DNA of 64,000 bases, from the NCBI GenBank assembly GCA_020721255.1, contig DYND01000006.1, forward strand, positions 1 through 64,000, given 5' to 3'. Under the pieces are notes generated by a model, which saw only the letters and a list, made by a program, of their open reading frames with translations, did not search any database and was not told where the DNA came from. The position numbers were made by a program, and so were the translations under genes. Numbering within the stretch: position 1 is the first letter of the stretch; each line of letters opens with the position of its first letter. Below are positions 31,401 to 37,594 of the stretch, piece by piece. The DNA comes from Chlorobium chlorochromatii (lineage in GTDB: Bacteria > Bacteroidota > Chlorobiia > Chlorobiales > Chlorobiaceae).

Positions 31401-31707
31401 TCCTGATATTGATTTAGGATATGTGTTGCGTCAAGATTCTTCTACCACTGGAGTGTTTGATGTACACTTGTACCTCAACAGCGCCGGTATTACCCAGATT
31501 ATGGGCGAATCGGCCGCAGCGGCGCTGCACTTGGAAGCGCAAGGCTATGTGGATAAAGGTGTGCTTTTTGAATCGGCTCAGGCGATTACTCCCACCAGCG
31601 CGCTTGGTGCCGACCCTTATGCGGGAGGCAGTTCATCCGACATTGGTACAGGCGAGGTGCTTGGTGGCATTGCGGCGCTTGGTCTTCTTGCATGGCTGGC
31701 GTGGTAA
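25408..31707 (+). CDS. Giant DUF4347 / cadherin-VCBS / Calx-beta surface protein
   Basis: The 2099-residue protein has no Sec signal peptide. Residues about 9-175 form a DUF4347 domain, with His66 in LLSHGASG and Cys109 in LLYGCNVAEG. A run of beta-sandwich modules follows: cadherin-like at about 179-350, 353-470 and 472-583, then VCBS/cadherin-like at about 584-1230 (units starting NDAPVAQND or similar, each with a DGSYxY core). A Calx-beta domain occupies about 1233-1346, with two Calx-beta-like modules to about 1650. Two acidic loops follow, DLDKDGINPEAE (about 1661) and DLNGDGVQDD (about 1686), likely calcium sites. The last 20 residues are hydrophobic. It is probably a secreted or surface adhesin, perhaps type I exported; the function of DUF4347 is unknown. 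Confidence 0.88.
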   Translation: MVDRLLIPRKEIVFLVDDLADVQRLCDGALAYTEMYLLDAKGDALQQMAAILEGRGELDAIHLLSHGASGELQLGTTTLNSGNVNEYAGLLAEIGAALAPNGDLLLYGCNVAEGAKGVDFIGRIAQLTGADVAASVDASGAAALGGNWELEYQTGAIESALPFTEQAIAEYAGVMDVVNNAPPTLTANGISPTFSEPDGLHAQAGSVKVFLTPNANANDAGQTITGLTFTVSGLLDGTDESFFVDGTRIVLGANSTGSTATNDMTYTVTVSGTTGATVVLSKSTGIEAAAINTLIENIAYQNTRVDDPTATPLGVYRVVTLTEIRDSGDASTSLQNIFSEIRVVPADDAPISTSEVFTTSEDVDKVLTLDDFGTYSDAADGTLATPLSLIKITMLEDNGSLEYNDATDGNPANWVTVTLDQEITPDAITAGKLRFVPDAQENGLPYTTIGFAVKDSSLWSLPYTLTVNVTPVNDPPVLTGDLAAPIDEGGIYTITTADLGYTDLDDTAANVFFTASDLTNGKIQVNGADATTFTGEQLVSGLVTFVHDGSETLEALFNVNVEDGNEDDSMPMASLFTLAVTPKNDVPVVAPDTATTPENTPLDVDMAHGVLSNDSDVDSTTYSVSAINDVAGNVASPVVGSNGGNFTVNADGSYAFDPGTAFDYLLAGAPQTTSITYTNTDSDGASANSTLTITITGVNDAPVAQNDTASVDENATLTVDAANGVIQSVGAPSGVDNDADTGDTLQVTGVSFNDVAQSADTSFATRYGALKVNADGSYSYNPDGANATVNALRTGESLTETCTYTVSDITGATSTATLTITINGVTDGAPTITPSDTTVGEVGDVTVYEAGLVTVTDVTETTSGNITVTVPDGLQSVTAGGIAFTVEQLAALSTVSPSADIDTGEGILTLMQFQITDGAASAPTAGVLSYRYTLKALLDHSGVSDITDTIALLVTDATSAAATDSNNLVVRIVDDVPTAEDDIHAVAEGATAAATVTSGNVFSGSTNGDVADYLGADNTATPVSGISFNGAAKSVGMLFASDYGSLTINADGSYTYSLDNSNAAVNALSSTQTLTEAFTYTITDADGDPDSATLTITITGANDAPVAQNDTASVDENATLTVDAANGVIQSVGAPSGVDNDADTGDTLHVTGVITGTAPDVAAVGTSNIATLLTGTYGHLTMAADGSYTYVADTAQAEALLEGVTAIDTFSYAVSDGNGGTSFATLNLTVTGVKDVALAINDVTVRESDGTATFTVTRTGDMDVSASVNYAISDGSAKVADSDYTASQTTGTLTFAAGDSSKTVTVAITDDHTFEQPETFTVTLSNPDTGTVITDADAVGTITDDDLLEVTGNDKVSEGSAAIFTVQLGQSSASLTDIALTLGTIGDKATVTDDYSTTMSAYYYAGATKTDLVITNGHLPLPENVTDFFVSVPTVDDNVGGNPGPYEGAEHFTLTAATIDGQNDSDTATILDDGTGGYDLQGNIDPAVTPDDDSRLVINNVVVNEGSPYIVFRVEASSNLSFTLTLADDATNHQGSETYALATFDNTLVTDEADKDYGHKVDASGNLLDEPLIQVYNGSTWEDYDSTNSVSVPDGGSVLLVRVPIHNDLPSIYERAHAFTLIATRSDNRTSTGLGIIVDDGTGAIFNDSGAEVNNAVKDDDLDKDGINPEAETRLANQATGSSSGDLNGDGVQDDTQNALATLAWRSADDFAAGKNGTPIDSTAIISIGVVDSVAATDSQISTVAQLLSIEVKKYAEIDLTTTVVANTDGTTTVTLANGTEVTTPWEPIRFGIEVRDDQAGSSLADVYPEDPNDPNYVAGLGRTGTQVRVLIDVRASGLTKDDANAYIKYVSADAITQAHVLHDLDGHAITDAGWYDFTQRTPGGDGALLHFDTNNKLVEIELIITDNAFGDNDLRDNHIFDPGTLAIVGANPVYRVDRPSADHELSLSKTTPDIEFYGVPATHPEAVALKAWYNPITDDYFYAPDGTPAPYSCYVERPDIDLGYVLRQDSSTTGVFDVHLYLNSAGITQIMGESAAAALHLEAQGYVDKGVLFESAQAITPTSALGADPYAGGSSSDIGTGEVLGGIAALGLLAWLAW
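27481..27658 (+). repeat. Intragenic 178-bp repeat, copy 1
   Basis: This segment encodes residues about 692-751 of the giant protein (starting TITITGVNDAPVAQND). It is repeated at 28690-28867 with five mismatches in 178 bases, 1209 bases apart and in frame. Silent sites are nearly all conserved, so the copies are recent or kept alike by gene conversion. Confidence 0.9.
28690..28867 (+). repeat. Intragenic 178-bp repeat, copy 2
   Basis: This second copy encodes residues about 1095-1154 (starting TITITGANDAPVAQND). It differs from 27481-27658 at five positions. The sequences diverge sharply after the shared gacgggtgtc, so the boundary lies inside the VCBS module and does not coincide with a domain end. 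Confidence 0.9.
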
Positions 31708-31774
31708 GGTAAAATCTGTTTTTCAAGTGTGTTACTCTTTATCAATCAATGCATTATCAACCATCACTGTTATT

Positions 31775-32496
31775 ATGAACATTATTAAAAAGCTTGGAAA
31801 GAAAGGGGTGCTTGCAGCGGTTGCAGCATCCGCAATGTTTTGCGTGGCACCACAGGCAGAAGCCGCGCAGACGTGGCGGCAAAGCTGGTATGCTACAGGT
31901 GCAGGCATGGGCATTGTGAATACCGACGATGGTTCTCCAACGATTGATTTTCAGACTCTTGGTGTACCAGCACACCACAGCTATCTTCTTTTGATTACAG
32001 CGGTACATTTGCTGGCAGCGTAGCGGTTGGGCATGAAGGCGCGTTTTGCAGAAAAAAGTGTGGACCACAAAATGCACGCATTGAGTTAGAGATGGTTTCA
32101 GGTAGTACAGACCGAGAATACGCGGATGTTGGTATTGTCCATAAAGGGCTTAATGACAGCGTGAAATACCGTGCCATTTTTCTTAACGGAATGCTTGGGG
32201 TGTACGATACTGAAAAGATGCGCGTTTGGGCAGGTGCTGGTATCGGTTATGGACAGGTAAAGGTCCCTTATGTTTACTGTAATCCATGTGATTGTTTGCA
32301 AGCAGTAACGCATGAAGCTATTGCCTATCGCGCAAAAGTGCAGGTTGAGCGTGAAATTTCAAAAACCGGCGCTGTATTTGCTGAAGTTGGGTACATGAAG
32401 TTTGATGCAGGCGAAACCAGCAATATTCTTCCTAAGGTTGATTATGGTCAATTAAATCTTGTTGATCTTGCTCTTGGGTTGCGCTTTTACCTCTAA
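31775..32496 (+). pseudogene. Frameshifted outer-membrane beta-barrel protein gene
   Basis: The frame from 31775 encodes a signal peptide (MNIIKKLGKKGVLAAVAASA, AEAA cleavage site) and the start of a mature protein (TWRQSWYATGAGMGIVNTDDG). It then hits a stop at 32021-32023. The remaining barrel lies in another frame: DYSGTFAGSVAVGHEGAFC, continuing past 32092 to RAKVQVEREISKTGAVFAEVGY and ending LRFYL. Adding one T to the tttt run near 31989-31992 joins both into about 240 residues (SYLLFDYSGTF). This is either a real loss-of-function frameshift, phase variation or a sequence error. It lies 67 bases downstream of the giant protein gene. Confidence 0.75.
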
Positions 32497-32533
32497 GCGC
32501 TTTTTAAACAAGAAGAACTTTCCCCTTTCATGG

Positions 32534-32563
32534 GCACCGGTTGCTGAAGAGCGCAACCGGTGC
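32534..32563. other. Intergenic hairpin between convergent genes
   Basis: gcaccggttgc (32534-32544) and gcaaccggtgc (32553-32563) form an 11-bp perfect stem. It lies between the barrel gene and the convergent methyltransferase gene. No U-tract follows on either strand, so it is not a classical intrinsic terminator, but it could still end or protect transcripts. Confidence 0.5.
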
Positions 32564-32611
32564 AGCGTGATCAATTGCGGCAGTTGTCGTCCGAACCACG
32601 CCCCAATCTCC

Positions 32612-33793
32612 TCACCTCGTTACATAAAAACAAGCAAACTTGAGATAGCTTGTCTCCGGCATGGCAAGCAGCACGGGATGGTCGAACGGCTGAGAGTTTT
32701 TGTGGATCATCCTGAGCTGGCAATCCGCCGAAAGGGCAGCCTGGTGTATTGATTGCAGAAAATCCTCCTCCGACACATGGTGGCTGCATGAGGCAGTTGC
32801 AAGAAACCCTCCATTTTTCAGCAGTTGCAAGCCGAGCTTGTTCAAGCGCTTATAAGCTTTCAGTGCGCCGGGCAGGTTTTTGCGGCTCTTGGTAAAGCTT
32901 GGCGGATCAAGCACTACAACATCGAACGACTCTTTTGATGCCACCATTTGGTCAAGCGTATCAAAGGCATCAGCCGCAACAAGGTTGTAGTTTGAAAAGT
33001 TGTTCAATTGAGCGTTGTGGTCAGCGCGTTGCAGAGCCTCTTGAGAAGCATCAATTAACAGCGCCGATGCTGCGCCACCATACAGCGCGTTCAGTGCAAA
33101 ACCACCATCATTGGTAAACACGTCCAGCACGCTTGCCCCTTCAGAGAAGCTGCGGATGATTTTGCGGTTTTCTCGCTGATCGAGGAAAAAGCCGGTTTTT
33201 TGCCCTTCAAAAAGATCAACCTTAAACGTTAATCCTGAATCGTGAATGGTCTGTACCGCATCAGCGCGATTGCCGCGCACCACATCTTTATGGAGCGTCA
33301 AACCCTCCAGCTCACGCAATGGCGACTCGTTACGCACAACAATAACCGCAGGATTCAGCATCTCCTGCAGCACATCACAAATCATCGGTAAATGCAAATC
33401 CATACCTGCTGAAAACGCCTGCAGCACCAGTGCATTATTGAAGCGATCAACTACAAGTCCAGGTAATCCATCCGATTCACCGTGGACAAGGCGGTACGCG
33501 TTCGTCTGCTCCTTGCCGTACACCTTTTCGCGAAGCGCTAACGCTTCAGTAAACTTTTTGAGGAAAAAGTTTTTATCAGGCTCTTCATCCTTGCGGGTCA
33601 GCAGCCGCACAGCAATCAGCGAATGAGGATTGTAAAAACCGGTTCCAAGAAATTTTTTATCGTGGGTAAAAAGCTGAACCGCCTCGCCCGATGCAATATC
33701 GCGCGGAAGGTTTGCGAGTTCGTTGCTGAAAACCCAGAGGTGCCCTTTTTGAATCCGATGGTGCTCTTTTGGTTTGAGGTAAAGTGCGTGCAT
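32612..33793 (-). CDS. PUA-domain SAM-dependent rRNA methyltransferase (RlmI-like)
   Basis: The protein has an N-terminal PUA domain ([16 protein letters not shown] onward), an EEHUD-like middle part and a class I methyltransferase core. The SAM-binding part is [20 protein letters not shown], and the NPPY-like motif reads [11 protein letters not shown], followed by ATASCSHHV. This is the RlmI/YccW family of 23S rRNA cytosine-5 methyltransferases. I chose the ATG at 33793 (393 residues), which fits the family start. A longer frame reaches 33835. Confidence 0.9.
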   Translation of the reverse strand: MHALYLKPKEHHRIQKGHLWVFSNELANLPRDIASGEAVQLFTHDKKFLGTGFYNPHSLIAVRLLTRKDEEPDKNFFLKKFTEALALREKVYGKEQTNAYRLVHGESDGLPGLVVDRFNNALVLQAFSAGMDLHLPMICDVLQEMLNPAVIVVRNESPLRELEGLTLHKDVVRGNRADAVQTIHDSGLTFKVDLFEGQKTGFFLDQRENRKIIRSFSEGASVLDVFTNDGGFALNALYGGAASALLIDASQEALQRADHNAQLNNFSNYNLVAADAFDTLDQMVASKESFDVVVLDPPSFTKSRKNLPGALKAYKRLNKLGLQLLKNGGFLATASCSHHVSEEDFLQSIHQAALSADCQLRMIHKNSQPFDHPVLLAMPETSYLKFACFYVTR

Positions 33794-34050
33794 AACGGTA
33801 GTGAAAATGTTGATATGGTTTTGATAGCTCTGCAATTTACCGTAATTAGAGTTTCATTGCAGACGGAGCAGCAGCATGAAATGGCACCAAGAGCGTGCAT
33901 CGTTGGTTGCTGCCATACGGTTCAAACTGCTTGAACAAGCTTGCTGTAATGTGCAGCAAAAGTGATGAATCTCAAAGGAAATAAGTAATGGGCATCAGTG
34001 TCGCATTATTATCCTCAGTATTATCAATGCCATCGTTAAAACATGAAGGG

Positions 34051-34905
34051 ATGAAACAGAAAACAGTGCTTGTACTGGCGCTTTTGCTGGTGCTGCTGGC
34101 TGGCGGATGTGCCGATTTTAAAACGGTTGGCAAGCAGGAGTTGCCCGCCGAGCAGACGGCACTGCTTGCTGAACATGCGGAACTTTATCGTGAAGTAACA
34201 GCCGCGGCACCTTTTATCCGTTCGCTGGATGGTTATGCCGACGTCTGGATAACCACACCAAAACGGAAGCAGCGTGTTTTTTCTAATATTCAGATTAACC
34301 GTGGCGGTGAGTCGCGTATGATGGTGAGCGCGGGTTTTATTAATTGGCCTGTAGCCGATATGTTTTTTAATCGCGATTCGCTCTACGTGCACGATATGCT
34401 CAACAACCGCCTTTTTTTAGGCAGGAACAGCGATGCAAATCTGGAGAAAATTCTTGGTGTGAATTCAGGCTATCAGCTTTTGTCGGAATCGCTGCTTGGG
34501 CTGGTGACTATTTCTGAGCCGTTGAGCGCCATTACCTCAGTCAAGCAGGGGAGTGGAATGCTGCTCTTTACGGTTGCCAGCGCTACGGGCAGCAAAGAGG
34601 TGGTGATTGATCCCGTTACTCAGACGTTGACAGCGCTTCTCCTGAAGGACTCGATAGGGAGAACAACAAGCGAAATGCGTTTTAAGAATTTCGAGCGCAT
34701 CACCCTTGATGGGCAAAGTGCATTAGTTCCAAAAGAGATAGCGCTTTTGCTCTACAACAGCGGCATCAGTGTTGGCGAACATCAACTGGTGATCTCTTAC
34801 GATGAACGGCAGTTTAACAAGCCACCTCGCTCATTGCGCTTTGCACTACCCAAAAAAGCGAAAGTGGTGGATATTGATGATGTGGCGTTTCAGTCGTGGC
34901 TGTAA
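34051..34905 (+). CDS. DUF4292 lipoprotein, LolA-like
   Basis: Starting at MKQKTVLVLALLLVLLAGGC, the protein has a short signal with lipobox LAGGC, so the cysteine should be lipidated. The mature part of about 265 residues is beta-rich. It resembles DUF4292, a LolA/LolB-like fold family of Bacteroidota/Chlorobiota that may bind lipids or lipoproteins. A longer frame from 33988 would put 21 extra residues before the signal and is unlikely. It shares a perfect bidirectional hairpin terminator with sodB. Confidence 0.8.
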   Translation: MKQKTVLVLALLLVLLAGGCADFKTVGKQELPAEQTALLAEHAELYREVTAAAPFIRSLDGYADVWITTPKRKQRVFSNIQINRGGESRMMVSAGFINWPVADMFFNRDSLYVHDMLNNRLFLGRNSDANLEKILGVNSGYQLLSESLLGLVTISEPLSAITSVKQGSGMLLFTVASATGSKEVVIDPVTQTLTALLLKDSIGRTTSEMRFKNFERITLDGQSALVPKEIALLLYNSGISVGEHQLVISYDERQFNKPPRSLRFALPKKAKVVDIDDVAFQSWL

Positions 34906-34920
34906 TTTTCTACAATAAAA

Positions 34921-34967
34921 ATGGAGCAGCTCCCCAGTTTGTTCACGGGAGCAGCTCCATAACTTTT
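34921..34967. terminator. Bidirectional hairpin terminator, 14-bp perfect stem
   Basis: atggagcagctccc (34921-34934) pairs with gggagcagctccat (34947-34960) over a 12-base loop. It is followed by aactttttt on the plus strand and preceded by an A-rich stretch, so it can work in both directions. It separates the DUF4292 gene from convergent sodB. Confidence 0.85.
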
Positions 34968-34988
34968 TTACTATTTCTACTTGATTTT

Positions 34989-35585
34989 TTACTGTTTGAA
35001 GTTCGCAGCAGCGAATTCCCAGTTGAGCAAATTATCAATCACCGAAGCAACGTAATCAGGACGACGGTTCTGGAAATCGAGGTAGTAGGCATGTTCCCAC
35101 ACATCAATCGTGAGAATTGGCTTCTGCCCGCTGGTCATCGGTGTTTGTGCATTGCCTGTTTTGGTAACTTTCAATGTGTCGCCATCAAGCACAAGCCACG
35201 CCCATCCACTGCCAAACTGTGTAGCAGCAGCAGCTTTCAATTCATCTTTAAATTTATCGAAGCTGCCAAAATCAGCCGCAATTTTAGCAGCAAGCTCGCC
35301 GGTTGGTTCGCCACCACCATTCGGGCTGAGGCAATTCCAGTAGAATGAGTGGTTCCAGGCTTGTGCGCCGTTGTTGAAAACGCCAACTTTTTGTGCATCG
35401 TTTGCAGTCTCGGCAATAACCTCTTCAAGGCTCATTGCATCAAACGGTGTGCCTGCTACAAGGTTGTTATAGTTGGTGATGTAAGCAACATGATGCTTGC
35501 CATAATGGAAGCTGATGGTTTTTGCTGAGATGTGAGGCTCAAGAGCGTTCTCTGCATAAGGAAGTGCTGGTTGCTGATAGGCCAT
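34989..35585 (-). CDS. sodB: Superoxide dismutase, iron type
   Basis: This cytoplasmic enzyme dismutates superoxide. The metal ligands are His27, His79, Asp161 and His165 (DVWEHAYYLDFQ). The second-sphere glutamine at residue 75, in the stretch NNGAQAWNH, is the position usual for iron enzymes. The length of 198 residues is normal and there is no signal peptide. A terminator shared with the lipoprotein gene lies directly after the stop. For an anaerobe this gene suggests exposure to oxygen at times. Confidence 0.95.
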   Translation of the reverse strand: MAYQQPALPYAENALEPHISAKTISFHYGKHHVAYITNYNNLVAGTPFDAMSLEEVIAETANDAQKVGVFNNGAQAWNHSFYWNCLSPNGGGEPTGELAAKIAADFGSFDKFKDELKAAAATQFGSGWAWLVLDGDTLKVTKTGNAQTPMTSGQKPILTIDVWEHAYYLDFQNRRPDYVASVIDNLLNWEFAAANFKQ

Positions 35586-35739
35586 AAATAATCTTATTTA
35601 AAAAGTTGAAAAGAGATTCAAAAGCGAAAAGAGAGAGTGGTCAAACAAACGCAATCAATAATTACAATACCATAAAAATGTTTAAACTTCCATAGTTACG
35701 ATTTAGTTTCTTGAATATCCAAAATTTACCCTTGTGGAG

Positions 35740-36090
35740 ATGAAAATCTGCACGATCCTCCGATCTTTTTTCTGTGGCATCGTACTCTGTTGCCTCTTCA
35801 CCGGATGCGATAATCCGCAGTCGATCACCCTTGATCAGGATGATGCCCGCGTTGCAGGCTTTTATTGCGATTATCTTATTCGTTCTGGAGTTGCGCCAAG
35901 CGCTGCAGGAGTGTCGAACCTTGCGCACTTGAGTACCGCTGAAATAGATACCCTTCTTGTCCGTCACTATCTCACTCGCGAGAGTTTCAACCGTCGTCTA
36001 TTATTCTATAAGCGCAGCCCTGAGCGCTGGCAAGCTGTTCTTGAGTTGGTTCAGTTGAATATCCGAAAAAAAATAGTTGGAGAGCAATGA
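35740..36090 (+). CDS. Small lipoprotein, DUF4296-like
   Basis: The short protein has an N-terminal signal with lipobox LFTGC (MKICTILRSFFCGIVLCCLF). The mature part of about 93 residues is largely helical. The pattern EIDTLLVRHYLTRESFNRRLLFYKRSPERW resembles DUF4296 lipoproteins of Bacteroidota, but the match is by eye. GTG at 35734 is an alternative start. Its stop overlaps the start of coaE in an ATGA arrangement, so translation of the two is coupled. Confidence 0.65.
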   Translation: MKICTILRSFFCGIVLCCLFTGCDNPQSITLDQDDARVAGFYCDYLIRSGVAPSAAGVSNLAHLSTAEIDTLLVRHYLTRESFNRRLLFYKRSPERWQAVLELVQLNIRKKIVGEQ

Positions 36091-36728
36091 CACGTAGCTA
36101 CCCTTTTCTGGTTGGTGTTACCGGCGGGCTTGGGAGCGGCAAGTCAACCGTGTGCCATCTCCTTGCCAATATGGGATGTGCTCTTTTCGAGGCTGATCGG
36201 GTGGCAAAGGAGATGCAGCTTACCGATGCCGAAGTTATTGCCGGTATAAAAAAGATTTTTGGTAACAATATCTATTCGCGTGATGTTGATGGTGGTTTAT
36301 TGCTCGACAGGAAAACCATAGCGTCAATTGTTTTTTCATCTCCGGCTAAGCTTCAGGCGTTGAATCAGCTTATCCATCCAAAAGTTTTCACAGCATTTTC
36401 AGCAGCCATTGACGGTGCTCGTCAACGCGGTATCAAGATTCTGGTGAAAGAGGCAGCAATTCTTTTTGAGTCGGGTGGCAACAAAGGGCTTGATGCCGTT
36501 GTGGTTGTTACTGCCGATGAACAGACTCGAATTGCAAGAGCAGTCCGCAAAGGCATGGGCACAGCGGAAGAGATTGCTCGACGCCTTGCTGCACAGTGGC
36601 CACAGAAAAAGCTGACCGCAATGGCAGACTATGTGCTCGTTAACAATCTTTCATGCACCGAATTACAACAGCAGAGTGAACAACTTTATCATACACTGCT
36701 TGCAGCCGCTGATGCGTTGTGTGTGTGA
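36087..36728 (+). CDS. coaE: Dephospho-CoA kinase
   Basis: CoaE phosphorylates the 3'-hydroxyl of dephospho-CoA, the last step of coenzyme A synthesis. The P-loop GVTGGLGSGKSTV is near residue 9. LFEADRVAKEM and IHPKVF are the other usual family segments. Length (213 residues) is normal. It overlaps the lipoprotein gene by four bases. A 46-base ghost of a pentapeptide-gene 3' end begins immediately after its stop codon. Confidence 0.95.
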   Translation: MTRSYPFLVGVTGGLGSGKSTVCHLLANMGCALFEADRVAKEMQLTDAEVIAGIKKIFGNNIYSRDVDGGLLLDRKTIASIVFSSPAKLQALNQLIHPKVFTAFSAAIDGARQRGIKILVKEAAILFESGGNKGLDAVVVVTADEQTRIARAVRKGMGTAEEIARRLAAQWPQKKLTAMADYVLVNNLSCTELQQQSEQLYHTLLAAADALCV

Positions 36729-36774
36729 TTGTTGGTTTATTGGATACTTATGGGAATTGAAATCGAGTGAGTGA
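36729..36774 (+). repeat. Remnant copy of pentapeptide-gene 3' end
   Basis: This stretch starts ttgttggtttattggatact, directly after the coaE stop codon. It matches the last bases of the pentapeptide gene at 37378-37422, differing by one inserted G and two substitutions. It would encode the VGLLDTYG-IEIE tail, but no gene precedes it. It looks like the scar of a tandem duplication followed by deletion. Confidence 0.75.
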
Positions 36775-36845
36775 CATTATGAACAAGACGTTTCTATTCA
36801 ACAATCGCCTCCAGTAATTCCGACCATGCAACGAACTTTTAGCGT

Positions 36846-37418
36846 ATGAATAGCCGTTTGACAGAAAACAGGAGATTTGAAAAAATTGATTTCAGGGAAA
36901 ATGCTCTTCTTGCCGGCAGCTATGAAGAGTGCCAGTTTATCAACTGTAATTTCAACGGCGTTGATCTTTCGGGTATGGCCTTTGTCAGTTGTACATTTGA
37001 TGGTTGCGATGCAAGCCTTGTCAAACTGAAAAATACCAGCCTGCAGGAGGTGAAATTTTTGAACTGTAAATTGCTTGGCGTTGATTTCAGTGATTGCAGA
37101 AAATTTTTGCTTGAGCTTGCTTTTGAGAACTGCATGATTAAGCTATCGCTTTTTTCGAGAATGAAAATGAAAAACATGCACTTTAAAAACTGCAACCTAC
37201 AGGAGGCTGATTTTAGTGAAGCAGATTTGACCGGTACTTTTTTTGATAATTGTGACCTCTCGCAGACGACATTTTTCCATACTAACCTTGAACAGGCAAA
37301 TTTTACTTCCGCTTTTAACTACTCGATAAATCCTGAAACGAACCGCCTCAAAAAAGCGAGATTTTCACTTCATGGGGTTGTTGGTTTATTGGATACTTAT
37401 GGAATTGAGATAGAGTGA
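36846..37418 (+). CDS. Pentapeptide-repeat protein, Qnr/McbG-like fold
   Basis: The 190-residue protein is built of A(D/N)LxX-type pentapeptides, for example CQFINCNFNGVDLSGMAF and NCNLQEADFSEADLTGTFF, and should form a right-handed quadrilateral beta-helix. Proteins of this kind include DNA-mimicking gyrase protectors (Qnr, McbG). Whether this one acts on gyrase cannot be told. The tail (NPETNRLKKARFSLHGVVGLLDTYGI) resembles chromosomal pentapeptide proteins of Bacteroidota. A fragment identical in pattern to its 3' end lies about 650 bases upstream. Confidence 0.85.
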   Translation: MNSRLTENRRFEKIDFRENALLAGSYEECQFINCNFNGVDLSGMAFVSCTFDGCDASLVKLKNTSLQEVKFLNCKLLGVDFSDCRKFLLELAFENCMIKLSLFSRMKMKNMHFKNCNLQEADFSEADLTGTFFDNCDLSQTTFFHTNLEQANFTSAFNYSINPETNRLKKARFSLHGVVGLLDTYGIEIE

Positions 37419-37422
37419 GTGA
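37378..37422 (+). repeat. 3' end of pentapeptide gene, parent of the upstream remnant
   Basis: This is the functional copy of the sequence also found at 36729-36774. About 43 of 45 aligned bases are identical, plus one single-base gap. The match extends four bases past the stop codon. Confidence 0.75.
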
Positions 37423-37594
37423 TGTTTATTACTGCAATCATTGAAACTTTGTCACACTGTTTTTATTGACTATCTTTAAACCAAAGTATGAATTTTTATA
37501 ATCACGTGCGCTGGAGTTTTTGCCGTAATGCTTGCTCTTGCCGCGATTGGTTTTATAACATGTTTTAAGAAAAAGCTTTGGCTTTGTGATAGTT

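Noticed and set aside
32534-32563. Hairpin as an intrinsic terminator
   Set aside because: There is no T-tract on either strand, so it was listed only as an intergenic hairpin.
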